DNA of 64,000 nucleotides from Pseudomonas sp. QS1027 (GCF_002814235.1 NZ_PHSU01000019.1:62001-126000), one strand, 5' to 3'; counted from the stretch's first letter, positions 37,021 to 46,734 are shown. The notes: generated by a model from the letters alone, not told the origin. Numbers and translations are program-made.

Positions 37021-38765
37021 TACGCCTTGCCCTCCAGTACCGGTGGTTCGCCTTGCCAGACGGCTTTGAGTCCCGCCGCCGCCAGGGTGGAGTGGCGGTC
37101 GTAGACCAACTGGCCCTGGACAAAGGTCAGCAGCACGTGGGTGCGATGGATGTAGTTGCGCGCGGGTTCGGCGAACAGGTCGCGGTCGATAACGATCAGG
37201 TCCGCCGATTTGCCGACCTCCAGGCTGCCGGTGCTGTGCTCCAGGCCCATGGCGATGGCGCCGTTGAGCGTGATCACGCTCAACGCCTGTTCAAGGCTGA
37301 TCGGCTCACCGAAGCAGGTCGGATCGTCATTCCAGGGATTCTGCCGGGTGACCATGGTTTCCAGCGCCAGCCACGGATCAATCGAGGCCACCGGCCAGTC
37401 AGTCCCCATCACCGCGGTGCCGCCGGCTTCGAGTACGCCCTTGAAGTCGTAGATGCGTTTGAGTCGCTCCTGGCCGTAGCCGGAGCGGGCGCCGCTGGCG
37501 AAGGGGGTCGGGTACCAGGCCGCCGGCGAGAATTCGGCGATGACCTCCAGTGCCTTGAAGCGCGGCAGGTTGCCGGGGTGGAGCAGGGTGCTATGGGCGC
37601 ACTGGTGACGCACACCACTGAAACCGTTGCGCCGGCGGGCCTCGGCCACGGCATCGAGGAACACATCGGAAGCGCCGTCGCCGGTGCAGTGGGCGATCAC
37701 CCGGATCCCCTTGCTGTCCATGTCCACCACCATCTCGGTGATGTGTTCCGGGGTCAGGTTGAGCTTGCCGCGCCAGTTCGATTCTTGCCCCCAGGGCGTC
37801 AGCAGGTACGAGGATTTGGGCTCGACCGTGCCGTCGAAGTGGAACTTGACCGAGTTCGCACTCAGGCGTGCGCTGCGGTAGTAGTGCCGTTCACCGCTGA
37901 GCAATTCCCAGCGCCGACGTACCGGGAAAATATCGTCCTGCCAACTGATCGCCGCTTCGATGCGAACCGTCAATTCACCTCTGTCATCCAGCTCTTTCAA
38001 GGCTTGCAGGCGTTGCTCGCAGACGTGCACATATTTGCTCGCGGTCACGCCACGGGAGCTCTGGAAATGCACGCCATCGCGATAGGCGCGACGCAACACG
38101 CTGACCGGGGTCGGCGGCATGGCGGCGTGGATCATGGCGTAGGCGCCGTCGATCATCAGGCCGTTGGGTTCGCCGGTCAGTTCATCGCGCTCCAGGTAGC
38201 CGTTGCGCGGGTCGGCGGTATGACGATCGATGCCCGCCAGCTCCAGGGCCTTGGAGTTGACCATCATGGTGCCCCACATGCGGTCGAGCAGCGCCACGGG
38301 GCGGTCCGGCATCACGCTGTCGAGCCAGGCCCGGCCCGGGGTCAACCCGGCTTCGCGGAAGGTGTAGCGGACCCAGTATTGCCCGTAGATCCAGCCGTCG
38401 CCGGGGTGGGTGTCGGCATAGGCGAGAATGCTTTCGCGCAGTTGTTCGGGCGTCGGGTCTTCGATGCCGACATCCAGGTCGTCGCTGTAGCGCGGGGCCA
38501 ACGCCAGGTCGGGGTGGGTGTGCATATCGTGCAGGCCCGGCATGCAGAACGCGCCTTGCAGGTCATGCACCACGGTGTTCGGGCCCTTGAAGGCCTGGAG
38601 CTCGTCGAGGCTGGCGACTCCGATCAACTTGCCGTCGCGAATCGCCACGGCCTCGGCCCAGGGGTTCGTCGGATCCTGGGTATAGATGCGGCCATTACCG
38701 AGGATCAGATCAGCGTAGGTCCCTTGCGCGGAATGGGTAGAGGTGAAGTTGTCGGACTCGGCCAT
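37020..38765 (-). CDS. YtcJ-like amidohydrolase
   Basis: Metal-dependent hydrolase of 581 residues in the amidohydrolase superfamily. Metal ligands: the HxH pair in GLHDMHTHPDL, His in RVIAHCTGDGASD, His in VRHQCAHSTLL and the catalytic Asp in MGTDWPVA. The beta-sandwich flanks are present (ADLILGNGRIYTQDP at the N-terminus and GKSADLIVIDRDLFA at the C-terminus). The ATG at 38765 is preferred over a GTG three codons upstream on the basis of GGTGG spacing. YtcJ-type proteins act on exocyclic amides; the substrate here is not known. Confidence 0.88.
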   Translation of the reverse strand: MAESDNFTSTHSAQGTYADLILGNGRIYTQDPTNPWAEAVAIRDGKLIGVASLDELQAFKGPNTVVHDLQGAFCMPGLHDMHTHPDLALAPRYSDDLDVGIEDPTPEQLRESILAYADTHPGDGWIYGQYWVRYTFREAGLTPGRAWLDSVMPDRPVALLDRMWGTMMVNSKALELAGIDRHTADPRNGYLERDELTGEPNGLMIDGAYAMIHAAMPPTPVSVLRRAYRDGVHFQSSRGVTASKYVHVCEQRLQALKELDDRGELTVRIEAAISWQDDIFPVRRRWELLSGERHYYRSARLSANSVKFHFDGTVEPKSSYLLTPWGQESNWRGKLNLTPEHITEMVVDMDSKGIRVIAHCTGDGASDVFLDAVAEARRRNGFSGVRHQCAHSTLLHPGNLPRFKALEVIAEFSPAAWYPTPFASGARSGYGQERLKRIYDFKGVLEAGGTAVMGTDWPVASIDPWLALETMVTRQNPWNDDPTCFGEPISLEQALSVITLNGAIAMGLEHSTGSLEVGKSADLIVIDRDLFAEPARNYIHRTHVLLTFVQGQLVYDRHSTLAAAGLKAVWQGEPPVLEGKA

Positions 38766-38867
38766 GTAAGCCACCTTTGAGTTCAGGGAGATAGAAAGGT
38801 CTACCGGGCGTGCGGCACCCCGGGAATTTGAAATTTTTATTGTGTGGGCGGTGCGATGCCGCGCCGT

Positions 38868-40472
38868 TCAAGTCGCCAGAAAAGCCGCGGCGTCCAGTTC
38901 GATCATCAGCGGTTCGTGAGGGTCATCCCGTTGGCCAAGCAGCTCGCGCAAACTGTCCAGATTGCGCACCAGGTGATGGGCAACATGGCAACTGCGGGCC
39001 AGGGCGGCGAAGTCCGGGGTGAGAATGTCGACACCCACCAACGGCACCGTTCGCGCCTCCATGTAGTCGCGAATTTCGGCATAACTGTGGTTGTTCCAGA
39101 GCAGCAGGATGATGCCTGCGCCAGCCTCCCTGGCGGCGATCAGTTCGGCGCTGGAGAACTGCAGGCCGCCATCCCCGACCAGGGCCACCACCGGACGCAA
39201 CGGTTGTGCGAGCTTGGCGCCGATGGCGGCCGGCAATGCGTAGCCGAGGGTGCCGTAGCCGCTGCCGGCGTTGAACCAGCTGTTGGGCGTGGGGGCCCGA
39301 TAACCCAGGGCGCCCTGATACACCGGTTGGGTCGAGTCACCGACGATCAGCGGCTGTGGCAAGGCATCACGCACGGTGTCGAGCACCTGCTGCAAGCGAC
39401 ACTGTTTCTGGTTCCAGCCGTTACGCTCGAGCGCATTGACCCGCGCCACCCGTTCACTCGCCCAGGTCTGATCGGCCTGGCGTTGTGGCAGGTGCGAGAG
39501 CAGGGCACGGAGGCCTTGCTCGGCGTCCCCCAGCAGGCCAACCTCAGCCGGTTGTACCCCGAGTATCTGCAGCGGATCGATGTCCAGGCGAATCAGCGGT
39601 GCCTTGAACGCCAAAGGCCCCAAGCCGAAAAAGTCATAATCGGTTTCTCCCAGTTCGGTGCCGACGGCCAGTACCACATCGGCCTCGGCGATCAGCTCGC
39701 GACCGTGGCCGGAGGACTGCACGCCATCGAGCAGCAAGGGATGTTCGGGCGCCAGCAAACCTCGGGCATTGGTGGTCAGTGCCACCGGTGCCTGCAAATG
39801 TTCGGCGAGCAAGGTCAGGGCCTGGCTGGCTCGCCGGGCGCCGCCACCGGCCAGGATCAGTGGGCGGCGGGCCTTGTCGAGCAAGGCCACGGCGGCTTCT
39901 ATGGCCACGTTGGCCGGAGCAGCGGCGGCGGGCAAGGCGCGCGGACGCAAGTCGAGACCGGTAGCGGGCATTTCCAGCACATCCAGGGGAATCTCGATAT
40001 GCACGGGCCGCGGCCGGCTACAACCAAACAGGCCAAAGGCCCGCGCCAGCACTTCCGGCAATTGGCCCGGGTGCTGCAACGTATGGCTGAACCCACAGAC
40101 CCCCGCGACCAGCGCGCGTTGGTCGGGCAGCTCATGCAGGTGACCATGGCCCAGGCGCAGATGTTCACGGCGGTTGCAGGTGGAGATGACCAGCATCGGC
40201 ACCGAGTCCGCATAGGCCTGGGCCATGGCGGTGAGGATATTGGTCATCCCTGGGCCGGTGATGATGAAGCAGACCCCGGGCTTGCCGCTGGCGCGGGCAT
40301 AACCGTCGGCCATGAATCCGGCACCCTGTTCATGGCGTGGGCTGACGTGCTTCAGGCGGCTGCCGTGCAAGCCCCGATACAGCTCGACGGTGTGGACGCC
40401 GGGAATGCCGAAGACGGTTTCAACCCCATAGCCTTCAAGCAACTGAACGAGCGCCTGGGCACAACTGGTCAT
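38868..40472 (-). CDS. ThDP-dependent decarboxylase, AruI-like (5-guanidino-2-oxopentanoate decarboxylase)
   Basis: Acetolactate-synthase-fold enzyme of 534 residues. Catalytic Glu in VSPRHEQGAGFMADGYARA, FIITGPGMTNILTAMAQAYADS, and a ThDP motif GDGGLQFSSAEL with LLWNNHSY 27 residues later. It resembles P. aeruginosa AruI, which decarboxylates 2-ketoarginine in the arginine transaminase pathway, but there is no AruH transaminase beside it, so the substrate may be another 2-oxo acid. The ATG at 40472 has GAGG upstream; a longer frame is rejected. Divergent from a LysR gene. Confidence 0.8.
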   Translation of the reverse strand: MTSCAQALVQLLEGYGVETVFGIPGVHTVELYRGLHGSRLKHVSPRHEQGAGFMADGYARASGKPGVCFIITGPGMTNILTAMAQAYADSVPMLVISTCNRREHLRLGHGHLHELPDQRALVAGVCGFSHTLQHPGQLPEVLARAFGLFGCSRPRPVHIEIPLDVLEMPATGLDLRPRALPAAAAPANVAIEAAVALLDKARRPLILAGGGARRASQALTLLAEHLQAPVALTTNARGLLAPEHPLLLDGVQSSGHGRELIAEADVVLAVGTELGETDYDFFGLGPLAFKAPLIRLDIDPLQILGVQPAEVGLLGDAEQGLRALLSHLPQRQADQTWASERVARVNALERNGWNQKQCRLQQVLDTVRDALPQPLIVGDSTQPVYQGALGYRAPTPNSWFNAGSGYGTLGYALPAAIGAKLAQPLRPVVALVGDGGLQFSSAELIAAREAGAGIILLLWNNHSYAEIRDYMEARTVPLVGVDILTPDFAALARSCHVAHHLVRNLDSLRELLGQRDDPHEPLMIELDAAAFLAT

Positions 40473-40663
40473 GCAGCACCTCTTTGATAATGGAGCCAGC
40501 CTTGGTGAGCCAGGCAAACGGAATCTGTTCACCGGCCCATCCTGCCGGACGACTTGTTTACCTAGTATTGGTGAATCAACCGATACAACAATCGAATTTT
40601 TTTGGCCTGACTGTTCGATTTAAGTCACCATAGGCGTCACTTCGGACTGCAGTGGAATGATTT

Positions 40664-41569
40664 ATGCGCTTTCCCTCGATGACAGCTCTTCGTGCCCTGG
40701 ACGCGGTGGCCCGCCTGGGCAGCGTGTCGGTCGCGGCCAGGGAACTGAACCTGACCCGCAGCGCCATCAGCCACCAGATCAGCAAGCTGGAGGAGTGCGT
40801 GGGCTTCGCGCTGACGGAGCGGATTGGCCGGGGCATCGGCCTGACCTACCAGGGCGAACGTTATGCCCGTGAAGTGCACGGGATTCTGTTGAACCTGCTG
40901 GATGCCGGTCAGTTGGTCGACGACCAGGAGATCTCCGGGCGTTTGTGTGTCAGCTGCGCGCCGGGGTTCGCCACCTACTGGCTGTGTCACCACATCGGGG
41001 CGTTCCTGCGCCAATACCCGCAGGTGCAATTGCAGCTGATTTCCCCCCGCACACCGGATGACATCAGCAATCCCGGCGCCGATCTGTTCATTGCCTATGG
41101 CATTGGCGACTGGCCGGAAATGGTGGTCGAGGAAATCGTTGCGTTGCGCTTTTTCCCGGTCTGCAGCCCGCGCCTGATCAACGCCCTGAGCGGCCTGAAA
41201 CACCCGCAGGAACTCAGCGCTTACCCGTTGCTGCACATGACCGACTATTCGGATTGGCGTGTCTGGCTGACGGCCGCCGGTGCCTCGGGCGTCAACGCCC
41301 TGAGCGGCATCCTGTTCTCCGATGCGCACTGTGCGCAGTCCGCCTGCATCGCCGGCCAGGGCATCGCGATTGGCGATAACCTGATCAGCGGCGATGCCTT
41401 GTCCAAGGGTTTGCTGGTGCGTCCGTTCGATATCACCATCGACCTGCACCGTGGTTATTACCTGGCCGCCGACCCGCAAAAGGCCGAGCGCCTGGTGGTC
41501 CAGGCCTTCAGCAACTGGGTCAAGACCCAGCTTCAGTCATCCCACCAGGCCTGGCAGGACACGCTCTAG
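40664..41569 (+). CDS. LysR-family regulator, GcvA-like
   Basis: Regulator of 301 residues with an N-terminal LysR helix-turn-helix (GSVSVAARELNLTRSAISHQ) and a C-terminal sensor domain. MRFPSMTALRALDAVARLGS and the late ACIAGQGIAIGDN motif are typical of the GcvA/AmpR branch. It lies between the leftward TPP-enzyme operon and the rightward ABC-transporter operon, so it is placed to control both. The 191-base divergent gap includes an AT-rich block around 40560-40625. Confidence 0.87.
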   Translation: MRFPSMTALRALDAVARLGSVSVAARELNLTRSAISHQISKLEECVGFALTERIGRGIGLTYQGERYAREVHGILLNLLDAGQLVDDQEISGRLCVSCAPGFATYWLCHHIGAFLRQYPQVQLQLISPRTPDDISNPGADLFIAYGIGDWPEMVVEEIVALRFFPVCSPRLINALSGLKHPQELSAYPLLHMTDYSDWRVWLTAAGASGVNALSGILFSDAHCAQSACIAGQGIAIGDNLISGDALSKGLLVRPFDITIDLHRGYYLAADPQKAERLVVQAFSNWVKTQLQSSHQAWQDTL

Positions 41570-41755
41570 AAGGGCAGGGCGCGGGACGGGGAGGATGATG
41601 GAAAACCCCAGGGAACTGTTCAATAAAAGTAACCAATGCGGGCAAAATAATTCTATTGATGTAGCGAAACTTTTAACAATAATAAGCCCAAGGCCCATGT
41701 CGGATTCACATCCGTCCTCGTACGCATATGGGCTAATAAAAAGAGGAACTCCATA

Positions 41756-42847
41756 GTGTCCAGCCGTTCAGCGGTTCAGCTCAGCGCACAAGGTATCAGC
41801 CAGTATTACGGTCGTTTCGCTGCGTTGGATAACGTCGATCTTGATGTTCGCCAAGGCGAATTCCTCACCCTCCTGGGTCCCTCCGGCTCCGGCAAGACCA
41901 CCTTGCTGATGATCCTCGCCGGTTTTCTCAGCCCGACTTCGGGCAAGCTGATGGAACAAGGCGTCGACATCATCAAGCGCTCTGCCGAGAAGCGAAACTA
42001 CGGCATGGTGTTCCAGGGCTATGCGCTGTTCCCGCACATGAGTGTCGCGGACAACGTGGCCTATCCGTTGCGTATCCGCAAAGTCGCCGCCGAGGAGCGC
42101 CAGCGCCGGGTCAAGCATATTCTTGAAGTGGTCGGCCTCGGCGCGCACATGCACAAGAAGCCGTCCGAGTTGTCCGGTGGTCAGCAACAGCGGGTGGCGA
42201 TTGCCCGGGCGCTGGTCTTCGAGCCGGAACTGCTGTTGCTTGATGAGCCGCTGTCGGCCCTCGACAAGAACCTGCGCGAACAGCTGCAAACCGAGTTGCA
42301 GCGCATCCATCGCCAGGTCGGTACCAGTTTCGTCTTCGTCACCCACGACCAGAACGAAGCCTTGGCCCTGTCATCGCGTATCGCGATTTTCAACCATGGT
42401 CGCCTGACCCAGGTCGATACCCCGGAAAACATCTACAACCACCCCGAGAGCCGCTTCGTCGCCGAGTTCCTCGGCAAGATGAACCTGTTCCCGCTGGCCG
42501 ACATGAGCCGCAACGGCCTGACCGCCAGCGGCCGCTGCGGCAATAGCGTGTTGCACGCCCAGGCCCCGTCGGCGTTGAGCAAGGACCCCATCGTCCTGGC
42601 CGTGCGTCCGGAGCACATGGAGTTGCACAGCGAATGCCCGACCCGGGAAGGCTACAACGTGATGCCTGCGCAACTCACCGACAAGGTCTACCAGGGCTCC
42701 AGCACCCACCTGGCGCTCAAGGTCGGCGGCGACACCTTGCCGATCAACCTGTCCGTACCCGGTAACCACCCTGGCGCACTGATGCCCAGCGGGGCGCCGG
42801 TCTGGTTGAGCTGGCCGGTGCAGCAAAGCTTTCTGCTACAGGCCTGA
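41756..42847 (+). CDS. Polyamine-type ABC transporter ATPase (PotA-like)
   Basis: ATPase of 363 residues with Walker A GPSGSGKTT, signature LSGGQQQR, Walker B LLLLDEPLSALD and a C-terminal TOBE domain of the spermidine/putrescine class. It starts with GTG at 41756, with AGAGGA just upstream. First gene of a four-gene importer. The cargo could be a polyamine, agmatine or guanidino compound, given the AruI-like enzyme divergently encoded nearby; this is inference. Confidence 0.9.
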   Translation: MSSRSAVQLSAQGISQYYGRFAALDNVDLDVRQGEFLTLLGPSGSGKTTLLMILAGFLSPTSGKLMEQGVDIIKRSAEKRNYGMVFQGYALFPHMSVADNVAYPLRIRKVAAEERQRRVKHILEVVGLGAHMHKKPSELSGGQQQRVAIARALVFEPELLLLDEPLSALDKNLREQLQTELQRIHRQVGTSFVFVTHDQNEALALSSRIAIFNHGRLTQVDTPENIYNHPESRFVAEFLGKMNLFPLADMSRNGLTASGRCGNSVLHAQAPSALSKDPIVLAVRPEHMELHSECPTREGYNVMPAQLTDKVYQGSSTHLALKVGGDTLPINLSVPGNHPGALMPSGAPVWLSWPVQQSFLLQA

Positions 42848-42939
42848 CCCCGCAAGACAACGCGTCACAAAGCTCTCTCCCAATGACAACAAAAACAGGC
42901 CGGTGTCCGCCGCGACATCCGCCGATAGAGGACTTGCCC

Positions 42940-44052
42940 ATGAGCCAGGATCATCAACGCGACTGTATTGAAGTGCTTATCGAAAAAGCCCGTGGCGGCC
43001 AGATCAACCGTCGCACCTTCGTCCAGGCCATGGGCCTGCTGGCGGCGGTGCCGCTGGCACTGCGCAGCGGTATCAGCTGGTCGGCCGGCAAGCCGCTGGT
43101 GGTGGTCAACTGGGGCGGCGATGCGCTGAACGCCTTCCGCTCGGCCTGGACCGATACCTTTACCAAGAACACCGGCATTCAAGTGCGTATCGACGGCGCC
43201 GGCCCGACCGAGGGAGCCATTCGTTCGCAACTGGCCAGCGGCCAACCGAGCTGGGACGTGGTCGATGTCGAGAGCTACAGCGCCATTGTCCTGGGCCGCG
43301 AAAAGATCCTGCAACCGCTGGATTACAAGGTGATCCAGCGCGACCAGGTGGCCCCGGCACTGTCTTCCGATTTCGGCATTGCCAGCTACCAGTTCAGTTA
43401 TGTGATGGCCTGGGACAGCGCAAAATTCGGCGATAACGGGCCGAAGACCTGGGCCGATTTCTGGGACGTCAAGAAATTCCCCGGCAAGCGCACGCTGTAC
43501 AAATGGATGAACGGCATGCTCGAAGCGGCGTTGCTGGCGGATGGCGTACCGGCTGATCAACTCTACCCATTGGACGTCGCCCGGGCGCTGGCCAAGATCG
43601 ACGAGATCAAACCCCATGTGCTGTCGTTCTGGAGTTCGGGCGCCGAGAGCCAGCAACTGATGGTCGATGGCGAAGTCTCGGTGGGGGCGATCTGGCATAC
43701 CCGCGCCAAGCTGCTGGCCGAGGACACCGATAACCGCGTGCGCTGGAGCTTCGATAACGGCTTTATCAACTCCAGCAGTTGGGCGGTCTTGCAGGGCAAC
43801 CCGGGCGGCACGCAACCGGCCATGCAATTCATCCAGCACGCGTTGCAGCCTGAAGGCCAGCTCAAGCTCTTTGAATTGCTGGGTAACGGGCCGTCGAACA
43901 GCGCTACCGAAAAACTGATGTCGGCCCAGCAACTGGAAGCCAACTGTGGTTCCGTGGCGAACCTGAAAAAACAGATCGCCCTCAACGCCCAGTGGTATGC
44001 CGACCACTACTCGAAAGCCTTGGAAGAGTACCTGACGCGGTTGTCCAAGTGA
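42940..44052 (+). CDS. Polyamine-type ABC transporter periplasmic binding protein (PotD-like)
   Basis: Substrate-binding protein of 370 residues with a twin-arginine signal (INRRTFVQAMGLLAAVPLAL), an unusual export route for this class though seen in several Pseudomonas relatives. The mature protein starts KPLVVVNWGGD and has SWDVVDVESYS and YVMAWDSAKFG, typical of PotD-like proteins. The ATG at 42940 has AGAGGA 7 bases upstream; a longer frame is rejected. It follows the ATPase gene. Confidence 0.88.
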   Translation: MSQDHQRDCIEVLIEKARGGQINRRTFVQAMGLLAAVPLALRSGISWSAGKPLVVVNWGGDALNAFRSAWTDTFTKNTGIQVRIDGAGPTEGAIRSQLASGQPSWDVVDVESYSAIVLGREKILQPLDYKVIQRDQVAPALSSDFGIASYQFSYVMAWDSAKFGDNGPKTWADFWDVKKFPGKRTLYKWMNGMLEAALLADGVPADQLYPLDVARALAKIDEIKPHVLSFWSSGAESQQLMVDGEVSVGAIWHTRAKLLAEDTDNRVRWSFDNGFINSSSWAVLQGNPGGTQPAMQFIQHALQPEGQLKLFELLGNGPSNSATEKLMSAQQLEANCGSVANLKKQIALNAQWYADHYSKALEEYLTRLSK

Positions 44053-44062
44053 GCCATCGACC

Positions 44063-44935
44063 ATGACGACGACCCTCACCTCAACCCTGAGCAAGCCAAA
44101 GGCCCGGTTCAGTTCGCCGGGCCTGGAGCGCGGCTTGCTGCTGTTTCCGCTGCCGGTGTTGCTGCTGATTTTCTACGTGCTGCCGTTTCTCGGCGTAGTC
44201 GGTTGGAGCTTCTCCCTGCCGACGCCGGGTATCGAGCAGTATCAGCGCATTGCCACTGACCCGGCGATCCACGACATGCTCTGGCGCACCTTGCGCCTGT
44301 GCCTGACCGTCAGTTGCCTGGCCTTGTTGATCGGCTACCTGCTGGCGTATTGCTGGGTGTTCAGCCCGCCGTTCTGGCAGCGGGTGGTGGAGATCTGCAT
44401 CTTCATCCCGTTCTGGATTTCCGTGCTGGTCCGGGCCTTCGGCTGGTTGATCGCCCTGCGCAGCAACGGTGTGCTCAATGAAAGCCTGTTGGCCCTGGGC
44501 CTGATCGATCACCCGTTGCAGTTGAGCCGCAATGAAATCGGCGTGGTGATCGGCATGCTCCACGTGATGATTCCGTACGCGGTGTTCCCGTTGCTGTCGA
44601 GCATGCGCCAGCTGGACGCGCGCATCCTCATGGCTTCGCGGGGCCTGGGGGCGGGTGCCTTGCGCACCTTCTGGCAAGTGCTGCTGCCGCAGACCCTGCC
44701 GGGCATGCTGGGTGCCTTCATCATGGTCTTCGTGTTCTGCCTGGGGTTCTTCATCACCCCGGTGCTGCTGGGTGGCGGGCAAACGGTGATGATCGCCGAG
44801 TACGTGTTCCTGCAGATGTTCCAGACCAGCAACTGGGGCCTGGGCGCGGCCCTCAGCGTGGTGCTGCTGATCCTGGTCAGCGCGTTGATCTGGGTGCTGC
44901 TGAAAATGACCCGTGTGAACCGACTGGTAGGCTGA
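44063..44935 (+). CDS. Polyamine-type ABC transporter permease 1 (PotB-like)
   Basis: Inner-membrane permease of 290 residues, six TM. The EAA-type loop reads MASRGLGAGALRTFWQVLLPQTLPG, which couples to the ATPase. The N-terminus carries a cytoplasmic arm before the first hydrophobic segment. Spaced 10 bases after the binding protein and 7 bases before the second permease. Confidence 0.9.
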   Translation: MTTTLTSTLSKPKARFSSPGLERGLLLFPLPVLLLIFYVLPFLGVVGWSFSLPTPGIEQYQRIATDPAIHDMLWRTLRLCLTVSCLALLIGYLLAYCWVFSPPFWQRVVEICIFIPFWISVLVRAFGWLIALRSNGVLNESLLALGLIDHPLQLSRNEIGVVIGMLHVMIPYAVFPLLSSMRQLDARILMASRGLGAGALRTFWQVLLPQTLPGMLGAFIMVFVFCLGFFITPVLLGGGQTVMIAEYVFLQMFQTSNWGLGAALSVVLLILVSALIWVLLKMTRVNRLVG

Positions 44936-44942
44936 GATCACT

Positions 44943-45785
44943 ATGAATACCCATCGCACAAGCCTGAGTACCCGGTTGCTGGCCGTGGTCGCCATGGCCT
45001 TCATGTTGTTCCCGCTGCTGACGGTGATTCCCGTCTCCTTCACCAGCAAACGCTTCCTGTCGATGCCGGAGGGCAACTGGTCCCTGCGGCACTATGAAGC
45101 CCTGGTCAGCAATCCGGACTGGTTCAATGCCATCAGCCAGAGCCTGATCATCGCCTTGGCCACCAGCGTGATCGCCACGTTGCTGGCGGCCAGTTTCAGC
45201 CTCGGCATCTGGTATATGCGTTCACGCCTGGCCACGGCGTTGATGGGCCTGGTGCTGTTGCCGATGGCCATTCCACCGGTGATTTCAGCCCTGGTGTTGT
45301 ACTTCATGGAAACCAAGCTCGGTCGCTACGCACCGGGTATCGGCTACGACACCCTGACCGGTGTGGTGATTGCCCATGTGATCATGGTGGTGCCCTACGG
45401 GGTGGTGACCATGCTGGTTGCCCTCAGCCAGATTGATCGGCGCATCGAACTGGCGTCGCGCAACCTCGGTGCCAGCCTGATGCAGACCACCTTCATGGTG
45501 ATCCTGCCGAACCTGAAACTGGGGTTGGCTTCCACCGCGCTGCTGGGCTTTGCCTTGTCGTGGGAGGAGGTGGCGGTGACGCTGTTTATCACCAGCGTCA
45601 ATGTCGACACGCTGCCGAAAAGGATCTGGAGCGGCTTGCGCGATAACGTCGACCCGAGTGTCGCGGCCATTTCGGTCCTGCTGATTACCCTGACACTGCT
45701 GGTGTTGATTGGCCGGCTGGTGGTTCAGCACCTGGCTGACAAGCGTCAGCGCGCGCGGCTGGCAATTTCCGCTCATAACGCGTAA
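44943..45785 (+). CDS. Polyamine-type ABC transporter permease 2 (PotC-like)
   Basis: Second permease, 280 residues, six TM, with EAA-type loop LASRNLGASLMQTTFMVILP. Forms the channel with the preceding permease. The gene is followed by a short GC-rich hairpin that probably ends the operon. Confidence 0.9.
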   Translation: MNTHRTSLSTRLLAVVAMAFMLFPLLTVIPVSFTSKRFLSMPEGNWSLRHYEALVSNPDWFNAISQSLIIALATSVIATLLAASFSLGIWYMRSRLATALMGLVLLPMAIPPVISALVLYFMETKLGRYAPGIGYDTLTGVVIAHVIMVVPYGVVTMLVALSQIDRRIELASRNLGASLMQTTFMVILPNLKLGLASTALLGFALSWEEVAVTLFITSVNVDTLPKRIWSGLRDNVDPSVAAISVLLITLTLLVLIGRLVVQHLADKRQRARLAISAHNA

Positions 45786-45796
45786 AACGCCCCTCC

Positions 45797-45820
45797 AAGC
45801 CCTCGTCCAGAGGGCTTTGT
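45797..45820 (+). terminator. Probable terminator of the polyamine-type transporter operon
   Basis: AAGCCCTC-GTCCA-GAGGGCTT stem-loop (45797-45817), 12 bases after the permease stop, with a short, imperfect T-rich tail (TGTCAT). Confidence 0.5.
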
Positions 45821-45858
45821 CATCTGTATCCCCGCACTCCAATTCAAAGAATCCAAGC

Positions 45859-46734
45859 ATGAACCTACGCCATATCGCAGTGGGGCTGTCCGCCCTTGTG
45901 TTGTTTTCTGCCGACGCCGCACAAGCGCGCAACCTGCTGGACCTTATCGATCCACCCAGCCAGCACGAGAGACAAGGGCACCGCTCAGGCTCCATCAGCC
46001 AGGGCGCGGCGATTGACCTGTATTCGAACCAACAGCAGCAGGCTTCATTCGACAGCTGTGCCGACCTGTTCCCGGGCGCCAGGCCGATCAGCACCGCCAG
46101 TGTGCCGGCGACGATGAAACCCATGGCCCTGTGTTCCGACAGCTTTGCGGTGCTGTACTCGCAAACCAGCAAGACCCCGCTCGTGGTGGTGGAGCGCCTG
46201 AGCGCGGCCCAGCTACAGAATGCGAAAGGGGAGGAGCGTACCAATCAGTTCTACCCGGATCCGCGCATTCCCAAAGGTGCGCGAGCCGAACTGAGCGACT
46301 ACCGGGCCCAACATCCGGCCGTGGATCGTGGCCACCAGGCGCCGGCGGCCGATGCGCCGAATCCGAATGCCATGGCGCAGTCCTTTGCGCTGTCGAACAT
46401 GGTCCCGCAGGACCCGACCAATAACCGCAAGATCTGGAGCAAGGTCGAGGCCGATGTCAGAAAGTTCGCGGCGCGGGCCGAGGGCAATGTGTTTGTCTTT
46501 ACCGGTCCGATCTTCGACGAGGGCCATGGGACCATTGGTGATGACCAGGTCTGGGTGCCCACGCGCCTGTTCAAGCTGGTCTATGACGTGTCGTCCAGGC
46601 GAGCCTGGGCCTATGTGCTACCAAATGCGGAAACCCGCATCGAGAAGCCGATGGACTATGAGACGTTCGTGAAAACCACCGGGCTCAAGCTGCTGGACAA
46701 TCTGCCGGTTTCGGGCTCGGTGGTTCGTTCTTGA
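45859..46734 (+). CDS. Secreted DNA/RNA non-specific endonuclease (NUC1 family)
   Basis: Exported beta-beta-alpha-metal nuclease of 291 residues. Signal peptide MNLRHIAVGLSALVLFSADAAQA, then the nuclease domain with the catalytic DRGH motif (VDRGHQAPAAD) and the metal-binding Asn region NMVPQDPTNNRKIWSKVE, followed by FVFTGPIF. The ATG at 45859 begins right at the signal peptide; an in-frame extension into the permease is rejected. It is alone and sits at the border of the lower-GC biosynthetic region. Extracellular nucleic-acid use or defence is possible. Confidence 0.88.
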   Translation: MNLRHIAVGLSALVLFSADAAQARNLLDLIDPPSQHERQGHRSGSISQGAAIDLYSNQQQQASFDSCADLFPGARPISTASVPATMKPMALCSDSFAVLYSQTSKTPLVVVERLSAAQLQNAKGEERTNQFYPDPRIPKGARAELSDYRAQHPAVDRGHQAPAADAPNPNAMAQSFALSNMVPQDPTNNRKIWSKVEADVRKFAARAEGNVFVFTGPIFDEGHGTIGDDQVWVPTRLFKLVYDVSSRRAWAYVLPNAETRIEKPMDYETFVKTTGLKLLDNLPVSGSVVRS

